Positions 1 through 12,852 are shown, counted from the first letter of the stretch. The stretch: 64,000 bases of DNA from Coptis chinensis (GCA_015680905.1 CM027384.1:65975001-66039000), one strand, 5' to 3'. Notes: generated by a model from the letters alone, not told the origin. Program-made: numbers and translations.

Positions 1-1076
1 CCGCTAATTAAGCCCTCGAGCCTTTCTTTAGCCTTCCATAAACCACAATTCCTTTACCCCATTACAAAAACAAAACAAAATAAAAAAATTCAACTTACCC
101 AATCTAGAATAAGTCCGAGAATAGAATGAGTGAAGAAAAGAAGAAGAGAAAAAACATGTGTAAACAAAAATTAGTTAGTTGCTTGGGAAAAGAAAAGAAG
201 TTTCCATCCAAAGAAAAGAAAAGAAAAAGAAAAAAGAAATAAATAAAAACTCCAAAAATAGAATAAAAGGGAGTCAAAAGCCAAAGAAAAGAAAAAGAAA
301 AATATGGCTAATGATGGAAACAAAGTATAGAAGCAAAAAGAAAATAACAAGGTTTTCTCTAAGTTATATAATATGAAGACTCTATTATCTCGGACTTGTC
401 CTTTTGTATATCCATTTCCTTCCTTCTTAAACCATCTCCTAATCCCATGACACCTAATAAAGACCTCTAGCTCAATTAGGAATAGGTTAGTGTGATAGTA
501 AGTGGCAGTTGTGTTTGATCGACTCGGCTTTCTTGTGTGTCATTGAGATTGTAAGGTAAAGTGTGCCCACTTGCATTACACGGAGTAGCTTAAAAACTTG
601 AGCGGAAAAATCGAGTGATTTTTGTCTTGACTTTTATGTGAGGACCTACTTAAGGGCGCTTTATTCGAGTTTTCAGAAATGGACACGCTAAGCATTTCAT
701 AGCATTACTCATTGTATATATGTTTATTAAGTAGATGATTGATTATTATGCATATATTAGCTTAGGTTTTCGACATGATTATTCTCAGTATTCAATTGCT
801 AGTGAGATGTATAGATAGTTGAGGCGTGAATGAGGAAACAATAGTTTTATTTCTTAGTCGTTGTAGTATAGATGAAGTTTGTGAGTACCTTCAACTGGAA
901 AACTCTCACGAGGCTATAACTCATCCACTAGGGAATTCCTAGTGGTTTAAGGCCTTGTTGCATATGGTCAATGCAATCGCACTTTCAAAAAACGAGTATA
1001 TAGAACTCCATTTTGGTCACTTATTCTAATTTCTCATCTTTGCTTGAGGACAAGCAAAATACTGTTTGGGGTGGTT
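1..1076 (+). mobile_element. 3' internal tail of an Athila-like Ty3/gypsy element
   Basis: Non-coding tail directly before an LTR. It shares an ordered set of blocks with 2819-4613 and 49300-51111: an A/G-rich stretch with many AAAGAAAAG runs, a 'CTCAATTAGGAATAGG' block, an imperfect palindrome at 925-945, the phrase 'TATGGTCAATGCAA', a small hairpin at 1040-1057, and a polypurine tract ('TTTGGGGTGG', about 1064-1074) just before the LTR starts. That order matches the 3' untranslated region of an Athila-type element. The 5' part lies outside the window or is lost. The small open frame at 179-376 is Lys-rich low-complexity sequence and I do not consider it a gene. Confidence 0.7.
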
Positions 1077-2195
1077 TGATAAGAGCCCAAAACTGTAGTT
1101 TTAACCCTTTAACAATCATACTTTTAGACCAATTATGTGAGTAATAATTAAGAGTTAATACTGATTACGTGTTTTTATGCATTTCAGGCTTCAAAGTCTA
1201 TTATGTGCAGAAATGTGCCACTTTAGCGAGATAAAGGAGCAAAGGTCGGTTGCTAAGGAGTTCTGTGAATAAAGGCCAAGATTCAAGGAGACAAAGCCTT
1301 TGTAAAGCCCGGTCAAAAGCTGAAAAGTCAACACGGGCAGAAAGAGTGCACAAGTCAGCAGAACTTCCGAAGGCCGTATCTTTGGACTCATATCTCGGAA
1401 TTGGGAGTAGCTTATGTCAAAACGACCGGCTCGAAAAGAGCTTTCCAATGGTCCAAGCCTTGGCCCAATCAAATGAGCAGAAGTGGACGAAACATCTGTC
1501 GAAGCCAACTGCAGCTGAAGAGCCCATTTTGGACTAAAGAAATTGGGTTTTGGGCCCGATTTTCCGGCCCAAAACATGGCTCCAAGCCCATGCACGATTT
1601 TGGATCTGGAAGTATAAAACAAAAGCTTGACTCTTTGTTAATGGCAGTTAGGTTAGGAAGCTAATGTTAATGGAGTTTAGGGTTAGAAAAAGTTAGATCT
1701 AGATTAGTTAATTACTTAGTTTTCATTCCATTAATTAGTTTCATTCTTTGTTTTAGCTTAGTTATTTAAATCATTGAATATCATTCATTAGATAAATAAA
1801 ATAGTTGTTATTCATTCAATCATATCTTGTTCTTATTGTTCTATTAGATAAATAAAGTTAATTAGTTCTCCATAATCTAGTTTCATTTTCATTTATTTAT
1901 TAGCTTAAATCCTTAGATTTACTTATTTGTCATTATTAGTTTTAATTCAATTATTGCATGAGTAGTTTCAAATTGAGTTTAAACAAATAAAGTTCAAATC
2001 TTTATATTATGTCTTGTTCGAGATTCAATTGTTGGGAATGGTAGAATAGAAAATTCACATCAAATCATTACTCTCACTATTGTTCCTTTTGGGTTTGATT
2101 AGTTGAATTCAATTTAAGTCTTGAGGGTTTAAGAGTGGAACGAATCCTGACTCTCTGATATTACTTCATTATTGAGAGTAGGAATATTGATATAA
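1077..2195 (+). repeat. LTR of Athila-like element 1
   Basis: Starts 'TGATAAGAGCCCAAAACTGT' right after the polypurine tract and aligns by eye along its length with the LTRs at 42185-43554 and 51112-52492. Shared landmarks are the start, 'TTTCCAATGGTCCAAGCC', a TATA-like box at 1612-1619, a run of 'ATTAGTT' repeats, and 'TTTAAGAGTGGAACGAATCC' near the end. The right end is approximate because the terminal 'TTGATAACA' seen in the other copies has decayed here. Open frames of 87-143 aa inside it are chance readings of LTR sequence. Confidence 0.75.
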
Positions 2196-2818
2196 ACTCG
2201 TATTTACGTAATTTGATTATTTGTGTTTACGCATAGATAGTTAGAATACGTAAAATCACTTTTATCACTTCCTTTATGGAGGCTAGAGGATTCTACATTC
2301 GTATCTCCACTAGCTCAGGGAAACCCAAGGGAACATTATAGCGGAACAACGGACCATCAGAGGGGAGCAGCGGTTCTTCTAGCAGGAGCAGCGATGTTTT
2401 CAACACAGTGTCACTAGAACACTGCATAGCATCAGAGACGCGCTCCCGCGTAGTGATAGACATGCTAGGTCCCGACGTCAACAAGGAGAAGGATCTTCTA
2501 GATGTCGAGACGAGTCACGCACGAATTCTGACTAGGATTCTCCCTAGTGTTCGTATAGTTAGATATATTTATTTTTCTATTTCTTTCTTACGTGTATGAC
2601 GTAGAATAAGTTTAATTATATTCTTAATATTATATGCTTGTTTTATTTTGCTTTTCTTGTAGAATTTGGTATATAAGTAGAAGGTAAAACAAATACATCA
2701 TGCCAAAATTTTCCATTTTCCTTTCATGCATTTCATATATGTTTTCAAAAAAATACAAAAACCCAAAAAGATTTTATAGTAGACCATGTATTTCTCGTTC
2801 TATATCAAACAACCCACG
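2196..2818. other. Unassigned stretch between two Athila-like fragments
   Basis: The first 400 bp contain a patch with more G+C than its surroundings (2290-2550) and a 63-aa + strand open frame at 2408-2599 that I do not recognise. It may be the remains of the last coding part of the second Athila-like element, whose tail begins just downstream, but no motif supports this. The rest is A+T-rich with no visible gene. Confidence 0.3.
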
Positions 2819-4613
2819 CCCCAAACTTATTTTGGGGTGACGTATTTTCATCATGAAGAACAGAATACAGGTGCATCGCTGTATTTGCTCATGTTTGTAT
2901 GGTAATATCTTTCCTTATCTCTTCATACTTTTAGGACAAAGCATAGTTCTATTTTGGGGGTGGTATAGTAACATTTTGCAAAAACTAGACATTTTCTATA
3001 TAGTAGATATAATAGTATATTTCTTAATTTCTAAATTTTTTGAAAAAGACCAAAAACATTTTTCCGTTTAGTATTAAAAAGTCTTGTTTTCTTTTTCTAT
3101 GATGAATAAAAAGTTTAGAAATCCCATTATAGCAATAGAGTAAATATTCATTCTTCGTACTTAGACTAATATACGTATAATAGTTTCTGCATCTTTTCAT
3201 GAATGGCATGCATCAGCATTTGTTTGTATATAGCAGTGAGTTTCCGAAGCCAAGGTTAGAACAATTATGTTCCATATCATTTGAGAATCTAGCCAAAAGC
3301 CTCATCTGAATGATTTTTGAATGATGACACAAAAGATGTCTGGATAGAAAGACCACACGTCGACTTACTTGATCACCACGCCATATCCTAAGAGAGAATT
3401 TAGGCCCTTTTTGGATCGATATAGCCAAATAAACGTTAAAAACCTAAAAATATAGTTTTCCTCTAGTTACCCCTCTTGAGCCTTCACCTTTTCTAAAAGC
3501 CTTTTTATTCTTCACCAAATATTCATAACCCATTACAACACACAATAAAAAACTTACCCAGCTGACAAGTTGAGAACTAGATAGATATCAGAAAAAGAGA
3601 ATAGAAGACCTTGTACAAAAACAGAACAGTTATTTGCTTCAAAAAGAAAAGAAATGGAAGAAAAGAAAAGAAAGACCTATCAAAAACCAAAACTCTAAAA
3701 AAATCAAAGGAGTAAAAAAAAATCGAATCTCCCAAAAGTTCAAAATCAAAAGGAGATGATATCATAAACAAAAAAAAAAAAAAAAAAAACAAACAAAAGC
3801 AAAGTCAGAACTCCCAAAAATTCAAAATCATATGGAGTCACAAAACCAAGGGGATAAAACAATGTATCATACAATTTAGAAGCAAAATAACAAAACAAGG
3901 TTATTCTCTGGTTACAAGTATCATGAAGACCCAGTTCTCAACTTATCAGATTTTGTTTTTCCTTCCTTTTTATTTCTAAACTATCACCCTTGCCCTGTAA
4001 CTCCTAATAAAATACCTCTAACTCGATTAGGAATAGGATGGTGTGATAGTAAGTGGCAAGCTTGATCAATCGACCCATTTCTTTGGACGCCATTTGAGTA
4101 TATGAGGAATATAAGTGCCCACTGCACTTGAGAGAACGAAGCTTGAGTGAATCTATCAGAGAGTTGTGATTGCAACACACCCCTGTGAGAACCCACCTTA
4201 AGGACGCTCTCCAAAAGCCTCGAAAACAACTCTGCTTTTACATTTCATTGCTCATGTTTTGCACATTTATATTTAGATGATTAAATTACTGTATATATAT
4301 TATTCTAAGTTCAAAGGAGCTTGTCCTTATTCACCGCTAATGAGATGTATGAACTTCTGAGAATAAATAAGGAAACAAGACCATTTGTACTAAATAGAAG
4401 AAGTTTGTAAGTAACTTCACTGGAAAACTCTCATGAGGCTTAAAACTCATCCACTAGGGAATTCCTAGTGGTTTAAAGCCTTGTTGTATATGGTCAATGC
4501 AATTATACTCTGCGAAACGAGATTAGTATAACTTATAATAAATCACTCATTTGTGATATTAGTTTTTTCTCTCGTCCTTGCTTGAAGACAAGCAAGATGC
4601 TATTTGGGGATGG
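2819..4613 (+). mobile_element. 3' internal tail of a second, divergent Athila-like element
   Basis: Begins with a CCCCAAA/TTTTGGGG hairpin and an internal polypurine-like motif ('TTTTGGGGGTGG', about 2953), then repeats the block order of 49330-51111: 'TGCATCTTTTCATGAA', 'GATCACCACGCCATATCC', an A-rich stretch with a long A run near 3770-3790, the CCACTAGG palindrome at 4451-4471, an 8-bp-stem hairpin at 4577-4596 and a polypurine tract ('TTTGGGGATGG'). The sequence differs enough from the tail at 1-1076 to be a separate older insertion or subfamily. No coding capacity is visible. Confidence 0.65.
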
Positions 4614-5470
4614 TGATCAGCTCCTAAATGTGCATTTTATTACCCGTATATTGCTGCATTACAGCCTTTCTTACGCTTAATGGAAAGACAACTCATAGCT
4701 GCTATTGTCTTTTTCAGGTTATAAAGTATTTCAGATCACTTATCATAAAAGCTGCGTCTTAACACCAAAAGGAGGCTTAATCACGCTTATTATAAAGACC
4801 AGAAGTTGTTATGGAAAAGTGCTGAAAAAGTCAAAGTCAACGGTCAAAGTCAAAGCCCTCAACTTAGAATACCAGAGATGGATGCCCTTATCTCAAAATA
4901 TGACATTCTCCTAAAACCTACCTTGGTCAAGAAGAAATCAAAAAGAAAAAGAAAAAGCAAAAGCAAAAGTGAAGTGTGAGGTGTCTCATTTGTAATGGAG
5001 CAGGGCAAATCTGTAAAAGGCAAAAGTAGGGGTATATAACCAAAAGACGAGAGAGAAAACATCCATTGTCTTAGGATCCAAACCATTTGGTTTGTTTAAT
5101 TTCTTGTCTAGTTTTTTAATTCAAGTTTTTACTTTATTGTTTTTCATTTCCTTTTAATTAAAACTTGTTATTTTCCATTGTTCTTATTTTAATCTTCAAT
5201 CTTATCTTATTGTTTTTATTTCAATCTTCAATCAATCTTTCTTCAATGTTTTCATATCATTTCAATACCAAAAACTAAAGTTTTCATGTTTTCATTAGCT
5301 TAAAACTAATCTAATCTATATAAGAGTACATTTCTTCTTCACAACTCCCACACTCAAACTCTAAACAATTTTGGATGAACCTCACTTCTAAATTAACTCT
5401 TTCAAGTTACACACCACTGTTAAACAAAGCTTCAATTGGTAGGTTACACACTGTGTCACCTTCCGAAGGA
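4614..5470 (+). repeat. LTR of the second Athila-like element, right end uncertain
   Basis: Starts 'TGATCAGCTCCTAAATGTGC' directly after the polypurine tract. It contains a TATA-like box ('GGTATATAAC', 5031-5040) followed by T-rich sequence with repeated 'TTTTCATTTCC' and 'CTTCAATC' words, as expected for U3-R-U5. The downstream edge is set only by the beginning of helicase-like coding sequence near 5480. I see no matching upstream LTR in the window, so this is a 3' LTR of a truncated element or a solo-like remnant. Confidence 0.5.
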
Positions 5471-5495
5471 GAAAGATTTCACTTAAAATTGCTCC

Positions 5496-7366
5496 TTGCC
5501 CCATGTTAGAGGCCCAACCTCTTTCGATAACTTAAAGACCGTTCACTCTTACAAGTGCTCAACATTTAAAGAAACTGCTGAGAGATTGGGTTTACTTGAA
5601 AGTGATAATGCAATAAGGGAGTTGTTGTTAGAAGCAGCTACTATTCATATGCCTTTAGCACTCAAACGATGCTTTATCACTATTTTAATACATTGCCAAC
5701 CAGTGGGTGTTCGTGTTTTATGGAATGAGTTCCATGACTATATGGCAGATGATTTCTCTTCTATAACTTACTCCACTCACAAGATGAATCATTTGCTCAA
5801 AGAGTTGAATTCATTGTTGTCCCAATACAACAAATCTATTTCAGATTTTGATTTGTCGTGCATATCAGAAACATGCATTCGGTGCTCTTCGGACTTCAAC
5901 ATAATTATAGAGGAGCGCCGAGTACCTATACCACCTGAAGACTTAGCATCCATTCAAAGTTTGAATGCTGATCAGCGGATTGCTTTTGACACTATTATAC
6001 AATCAGCTGAACATAACGAAAGTTCTATTTATTTTATTGATGGACCAGGAGGCACTGGGAAAACATTTCTATACCGGTCGATCTTAGCCTATTTGAGGAA
6101 TGAGGGTCGCATATCAATTGCTACATCTAGCTCTGGTATTATTGCCATAATGTTTCCAGGAGGTCGTACAACACACTTAAGGTTTTAAATACCTATAAAT
6201 CTATGATCAACATCCACGTGTAATATAAGTAAGCATTCTCCCTTGGCCGAATTGTTGCGAGAATCCTCTATTATCATCTAGGATGAAGCTATAATGACCC
6301 ATCATCACGCATTTGAGGCTTTGGACAAAACCTTGAGAGATATCATGGATGTTGAAAATCCTTTTGGTGGTAAAGTTTTGGTGATGGGCGATAACTTTTG
6401 CTAGATGCTACCTATTGTAAATAAAGGTACAATAGCACAAACTATAGATGCATGCGTAACAAAATCAATTTTATGGAACTATGTAAAAGTCATCCGTCTT
6501 AGAGTGAATATGTGTGCATTGGAAGATTTTTCACTTTCTAATCTTTTACTACATATAGGAGATGGCACTGAGACATGTATCAATGGTGATATGGTAAAGA
6601 TACCTAATGATATGGTCATACCATGGGTGGATGATCACTCTTTGCTCGGCTAATAGACAGTGTGTTCCCATACATACAAGAAAATGTAGGCAATATAAAT
6701 TATGTAGTCCAGCGGGCTCTCATTACTCCAACTAATGATAGATGTTGTTGATTGTATAAACGAGCATGTTATTCAAAATTTTCAAGGAGATGAAGTCACA
6801 TGCTACTCATTTGATCATGTTGAGAATGATGAACGCCATTTGTACCAACCAGAGTTGCTTAACTATATTAATCCAGGTGGGTTGCCTCCTCACATATTGA
6901 CTTTGAAGATAAGATCACCGATAATGCTTCTCAGAAACATTGATCCTAAAAATAGGTTGTGCAATGGAACAAGGTTAATATGCCAGTCTTTTCTACCGAG
7001 CTTGATTTATGCAGATTATGCTACAGGTGGTTTTAAAGGTGCACCCGCTTTCTAGCACCATATCTAAAGCCTAGAGAGGATCTGAAGCTTCCATTCAATA
7101 TGATAAGAAAGCAGTTTTTGATTCATTTGAGTTTTGCTTTGACCATACATAAAGCTCAAGGGCAAACATTGCCTCACGTTTGTGTTTACTTACTTGATCA
7201 TGTATTCAGTCATGGCCAACTCTATGTGGCACCGTCAAGAGGCATATCAAGACACACGACTAAGGTATTGGTCAAAAAGGGAAATCAACCAGGTTACTTG
7301 GGAACTTTCACGAGAAAAGGGGTCTACACTGACATGTTTTCCTCATTTAACTCCATATCACAGTGA
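5496..7366 (+). pseudogene. Helitron-type Pif1 DNA helicase, broken
   Basis: Encodes the helicase half of a plant Helitron Rep/helicase protein, which would unwind DNA during rolling-circle transposition. The first frame (5496-6188) contains a Walker A motif 'GPGGTGKTF' preceded by 'LNADQRIAFDTI', the usual Pif1 start. Further frames continue the family: a decayed Walker B region near 6270-6290, 'MLPIVNKGT' at 6405, 'CNGTRLICQ' at about 6960, and the motif VI region 'TIHKAQGQTLPHVCVYL' with 'SHGQLYVAPSRG' at about 7150-7240. At least four stops or frameshifts separate the pieces (near 6188, 6402, 6653 and 7055), so no full protein can be made. No Rep (HUH) domain was found upstream, where an Athila LTR abuts it. 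It shares strand with the RPA-like gene at 11.75-15.66 kb, and the two probably came from one Helitron. Confidence 0.85.
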
Positions 7367-8130
7367 TATCTCTCAGAGGTCACTGTCTTCTTTCTGCTGT
7401 AAGTAGCTTTGAAGCTTCTATATACTTATAAAAAACTACCTATATTCACAACTCTTATATATGGACATTGTTGTTGTTGTTGATTTATGTTATATGTAGT
7501 TCGTACGGCTGATACTTGATATGTTTAGTTCTAAAGCTAATTGCATAACAAAATTATGCAACTCATGCTTTGTACAAAAAATCATACATTTACAAATGAG
7601 TGTTCGAGAATGAGTTGAAATCTTACACAAGCATTGTTTGATTGTTGTTGTGGTGGGTGCAGAAGTTAGAAGTTGCTATGATGAAGCAAAGCGTACAACT
7701 GAAACATTGACCATGAACTACCACAGATGCACTGATGTTGTCAATAATTTTATTGCTCAGGTATGTTTATTTCCTAATAATATATGTGCACATATAATGT
7801 GAAATACAGATGTGAGTAACTTTTGGAAATATAATTGCACTAGAATTAATTGTTGGTCGCTAGCTATATAATCTAGAGGCATTTAAATAAATCTTCGTAG
7901 CTAATTCTTCACCTAAAAATTCCCAAATGAAAATTTATACTACAGTTTGTAAGTAGCAGGATACGCTCTCTAAATTCAAGGTTAAGGTTAGTAGATTAAC
8001 CCAATTTTTCGTTTTTCTTACTGTATAAGGAGTACGTACCTGAAAAATGTGATATGTTGTTTCAAAAGAGAAAGCAATCAGTGAAGAGGATGGATGCGTT
8101 TCTAAGATTGGCTACTTCCATACCTAGGAT
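7367..8130. other. Unassigned stretch after the helicase, with one exon-like piece
   Basis: Mostly A+T-rich. At about 7663-7760 an open + strand stretch ('YDEAKRTTETLTMNYHRC') is preceded by TGCAG and followed by 'CAGGTATG', so it looks like an exon with splice sites; I do not recognise the product. At 8054-8130 another open stretch ('MLFQKRKQSVKRMDAFLR') is cut by the solo LTR that follows. Either may be part of the Helitron or of captured sequence. Confidence 0.3.
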
Positions 8131-8818
8131 TGTTGGAGTTATCCCTCACATGAGGATGAGGATGAGGATGAAGGAGAGAAACAGTACTGTTGGTGTGAAG
8201 AAGTCTAAGCGCGCGTGCGCTCAGATTGGCCTTGCCCAAGGTGCGCCCACTCCCTTGCTATGAAAATAAAATAGGTTTTTTTTCAACCTCTCACGAAACA
8301 AAGTTACTGGACTTTTGAGCTGGGAAAATAAGAGGGTGCACGCACGCTCGAATTGGCCTTGCTGAGAGCGTGCCCGCGCTCATGCCTAAACTTGTCAATT
8401 TCTATTTTTTTACAGTAACCGCGAGATTACAGTTTACTATAAAAACAGAAGTTAGGTTTTGGAAAACCAAGTCTTGAATGTAGAAACCCAATTTTGAAAG
8501 CAATCAAAATTGAGAGAAAACTTTTGCAAAGAGAAAAGCTTGTAAGGCGAGAGGAGTGATTGTAATCTTCCTTCTCCCATACTTATAAAATGATTAGCTC
8601 TTGTGGAAGTAGGCATCATTGGCCCAACCACGGTACATCTTTGTGTTGTGGTATGTTTTACTTGCTTTATATTTCTATTGCTTGTTTGTGATAGTTATAT
8701 TCATAGTTTAGGTTGTGGTTGTTGGTTGTAGTTAAAGTTTAGATTTTTTATTGGAGTAGAAGATTTTCCAAGAGAAAACTATCTTAGTAGGGATCAATTG
8801 GTATTGTTTTCCCCAACA
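8131..8818 (+). repeat. Solo LTR of the Ty1/copia family found at 40212
   Basis: Begins 'TGTTGGAGTTATCCCTCACA' and ends 'TTCCCCAACA', the same termini as the copia LTR at 40212-40883, with the same order of internal landmarks ('GTTGGTAGTGTG'-like start region, 'GAGAGAAAAC', 'GTGATTGTAATCTTCC', 'TTAGCTCTTGTGGAAGTAGG', 'CATCTTTGTGTTGTGGTATG'). No primer-binding site or internal region is attached on either side. The 5 bp before it (AGGAT, 8126-8130) recur at the right end if the final A is counted (8818-8822), which fits a target-site duplication. A solo LTR forms by recombination between the two LTRs of a full insertion. Confidence 0.85.
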
Positions 8819-11749
8819 GGATTGACAACCATGATGCTAATGCAGTAATTTTGTGCTATCATTATATTTTACTGTTGAACTGAATGTGTTTATAAGAGGC
8901 CACTGCATCTGTGAGAGGAATGGATTTCTTATCTTTCGTATCTGATCTGTGATTTATCCCTGGTGAGAAGCCATCCTTGCCATACTACGGCGAGTAACTC
9001 GTCTCTTACTTCCCGTTGGATCGTCTGTCTTGATATAACCATCATTCGTCTCTGTTGGTGTGTCTACAAGATAGTTTATACTAGCAAATCATGACAGGAT
9101 GGTTAGCTATAAAAACAAACACTTAACAATCTTGAAATAGTAGACATTGTTTATATCTATTAGTCCATACAGATGCAACTAAATTGATTTGTAACTAATC
9201 AAAAACCGGGAGAAAGCGAAAAGTATTTTCATACTTTGTCCACCTATTCAAAATCATGTTATTTTCTATACTGAAGATGAGATAGCCTCCTCTGTTTCAC
9301 TTAAGGAAGCGACTGTAGAAATTTGAGGTTGGTGAATAGAGTACGCTCTTTTCTTGGATTTCACCACCATCTCCTATTTCTTTTTCATTTTTCTTCACAT
9401 TTTTTTAGAGTTCTTTTTGTTGTTGTGAATCTGTTTCATTATCTAAATGTAACCTTCTCTGTTCTCGTGTAGGCGACATCTAAATGTTACATGTATTTTC
9501 CAATTTCAAATTATTTTTCTTTGGCCTATTTTTCTTTATTCTTTTATTGGTAGAACTTTACATGATATTAAGCCCTATACCTTTAAACCCCTACCCATGG
9601 GATTCTCAGAATTGTTGACCTTCAGGGCATTGTTGGAGTATTGGACACCTCTCTTATAGTTTCAAGATGCTTGAATCTATTGTTGCTGAGGCTTCACTTG
9701 CAAGCAAGAAGCTCAAAAAGAAACTGATTAATAGAGAAGGTATAATCCTTTACTCCAAGATCTTTCCATTTTTTTTCTTTTGGCAATTTAATCGTTTATT
9801 GTTATTACCTTAATGTAAAGAGAAACTCATAGGTGTGTTGTACTGCTTTACTAAAATTTGAACTAGTTGGAATTAACTTTTGAATTTCTAAGTACTTTTT
9901 GTTTCAAAAATCTTCTTTTTAGCTATAAAGATTAAAAAAAATATAAAATAAATAAAATAAAAGAGAACATTATTCAATTCTTTACCAAAAACAATTTTAG
10001 GTGTTGAATTAGTTGTTAAAAGTGTGTGAAGCACACCTGAATTTTTCGGGGGCTTTGAACTAAATTTCTGGTTATAAAGAAGTGACTAATGGTGTTTAAA
10101 CAGTGTGTATACTTTGTGCTCACTGTCACTTCTAAGGATATGTTTTGTGTTGATAGAGAAAGATTATTACTTTCATCTTATTAATTAACATCCTATGAAG
10201 TACTGCGTTCCGCGGCAGAGTATTAATTGTCAGATGAAGGATTGTAACATAACCTTTTTGTAGATGTGGTCTAAGAATAATAGTTTGTAATAAAACTATC
10301 TTCCTTCATTCTCTTTGGCTTTTATGCATCCTGCTGTTTTTAATTGAGTTTGACTATCATATGTTTTTCCTGTACCAAGTTACCAATGATGCTGTCAGCG
10401 TGAACTGCCTTATTTATTTATGTTTTATTATTTATGAAATATAATCTATTGCCTCTATGAAGGACTTGCTTGAAAGGTTGAAAGTAAATCACGAGTTGAG
10501 GATGATGTAGAATCTAGAAGTGAGGACCTTGAAGCGAAGGAGATGGTGCAGACTTTCCACTCAACATACTCTACCTCCATGACCAGCAAAGAAAGCTTTC
10601 AGCAGCTGCTGCAAACATAGCTCTCCCGCAGCAAACTAATTTCTGTTCATATCGATCTTTTGCTCCTTTCCAACATCTTGACTAATTTTGACATCTACAA
10701 AACATGGTTTGGGTTTTAAAGCATCTTTTAGACAATCAATTTTTTTTTCAGTGTTTAAACTTTGACACATAATTATGGGTTTGTTTAGTTTAAATTTCAA
10801 TCTATATCAGATACATACATAAAGTTAGTGCAATTAGTTCCTCAATTCTCTTATACCTACATACTCTCTACAACCTCTAAACATATCTAACAAATCGGTG
10901 AATTACCAAATGTAAAAAATTATAACTAAAAAATATCTAAAAAATGTTTAAACATATCTAAGAAATAATGTTTTTATCAAACAAAAAAACAATCCAAACA
11001 TTGCAAATGGGACTATCAAATAACATGTCTAAGTGATCCAGATTACACAGAAAAATAGCTCATGGGCTTTTTATTTTGGGTGATCTGTCTCTTTCCACTG
11101 TCCCACAGCCAATCTAAGTAGATATATGTACAAAACTAAAACTTCCACAATATTTAACTATAAGAAAACAAAGAAAAAATCTTCCATTAACTAACTGAAA
11201 CTATAACTCCTTTTCCGATTCTATAAGGTACGACACACTACTTTCGCTATTTTAGAACGTACAATACAGGTATATAAGCAGAACTTCGTTAAGAAATTTT
11301 CAGTACTTTCTGAATATTTTTCTAAAAGCATAATCTTTCACATCTTAAAAAAACAAACATGTTTGAATAAATGCCTTAAAGCAACAAAAACCAAACTAAT
11401 TATCACTTAGTGTAAGCAAAGGTAACATTAGCAAAGTTACTTTTATTATTAGTAGACATTGACCCTGCAACTTTTTATGCTCTAATTTATCCGTTTTTAA
11501 TGATTCAACAGTAGTTTTTCACTTTTCCACAACTTTCTCTATATGTTTATGTGTAGTTAGACCTTTTTTCTTATGATAAAAAACAAAACGCTGCTGCAAC
11601 CTTTAGGGTACGTTCAACTGCTATCCATCTCCTAAGCAATAACGAGATAAACTATAACTACAACACCTTACTATAACTACAATATATAACTAACATTTCG
11701 ATATGTACAGTGACTTCTGCAAATGGCACATATCTAGTATCACTGCATT
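8819..11749. other. Unassigned stretch with exon-like fragments, possibly Helitron cargo
   Basis: Mostly A+T-rich intron-like sequence. Two short open pieces stand out on the + strand. One near 9665-9741 ('MLESIVAEASLASKKLKKK') is followed by a GT donor-like site. The other, about 10485-10620, is Glu/Ser/Lys-rich ('SEDLEAKEMVQTFHSTYS') and ends in TAG. I cannot identify either. From 10633 to 10735 the sequence is a diverged copy of 15661-15756 ('TCTGTTCATATCGATCTTTT'), so both coding-like stretches end in the same downstream block. I see nothing else. Confidence 0.3.
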
Positions 11750-12852
11750 GCAAATATCGACTCGCCAGATAGAGACTGGAAGATAAAAGTCAGAGTAGCT
11801 AGAATATGGGAAGCAATTGACTAGTCAAAAGACGAAGTAAAAAGTCTCTACATGCTCTTCATCGATAAGCATGTAGGTATAGTTGTATAACCTTTCCATT
11901 TTTTTCTCTTACTCGAACTCCATATATATATAACATCATTTGCACTTTTATCAGAGACACCAGTTACAGGCAAGAATTGATAAGTTAATAATGGCCAAAT
12001 TCAAACGACATATAGTTGAGAAAGAGATTTACAATCTGGATCGATTTTCTCTGGTAAAAAGCGACAAGAAATATAATGCCGCACCTGGAGAATATATTAT
12101 CAGTTTCAAATGGTGCACCAGTATAAAACCACTTAATATGACAATTACAAACTTTCCAGAGCATGTATTTTCAATTGTGGATTTCAATAATGTACCATCC
12201 AAGATTGACAACAAACATCTCATGGCTAAATACCGCTAAAATTATTTATGTACTATATTTAACATCCTTCTAATGTTTTGTCCTTTTTGTTTTTAACATA
12301 TTTAGTTGGACATATATACATGTAGGTGGGACGAACAAATGACTATCACAAAAAAAAAATGGACACAAGACTATTGTAAGGGATATACAACTCCAAGATG
12401 AACAGTAATTTATTTCATTTCGATCAGAGAAACAACTTTGCATATCTCTCTCTTACCTAACACATACTATCTATATATTATTACATTATATATAGTGGGT
12501 ATGTGTTGAAAGTCACACTATGGAGCAACTCAGCATTGCAAGCCGATGATGAAACGGTCACGAATTCTAATGATGCAGTTTTGATTGTGACTTTTGTGAG
12601 CATTAAATATATTGATATATTTGTTCACATCAAACTGAATATTTGTATTAATCTAATTGTATTATATTTTATTACCATATAACTTATCCTAAATTAAACA
12701 TATTGCAAATGACAATGTAGAATATGTTTTGTCTTCTACAGCTGCAACAAAGATATATCTAAATTTGCAAATTCCACGAGTTGTAGACATATTAAATAGG
12801 TACATACAACTCTCATTATCAACAATAAGAAATGGAATTGTTACTCATTATC

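Noticed and set aside
1191..1622. 143-aa open frame on the - strand
   Set aside because: It lies within an Athila-like LTR, overlaps other long frames on the + strand and has no domain; a chance reading of repeat DNA.
3577..3792. 71-aa Phe-rich open frame on the - strand, membrane-like
   Set aside because: It is the complement of an A/G-rich low-complexity stretch of the Athila tail; hydrophobicity arises from TTT/TTC codons only.
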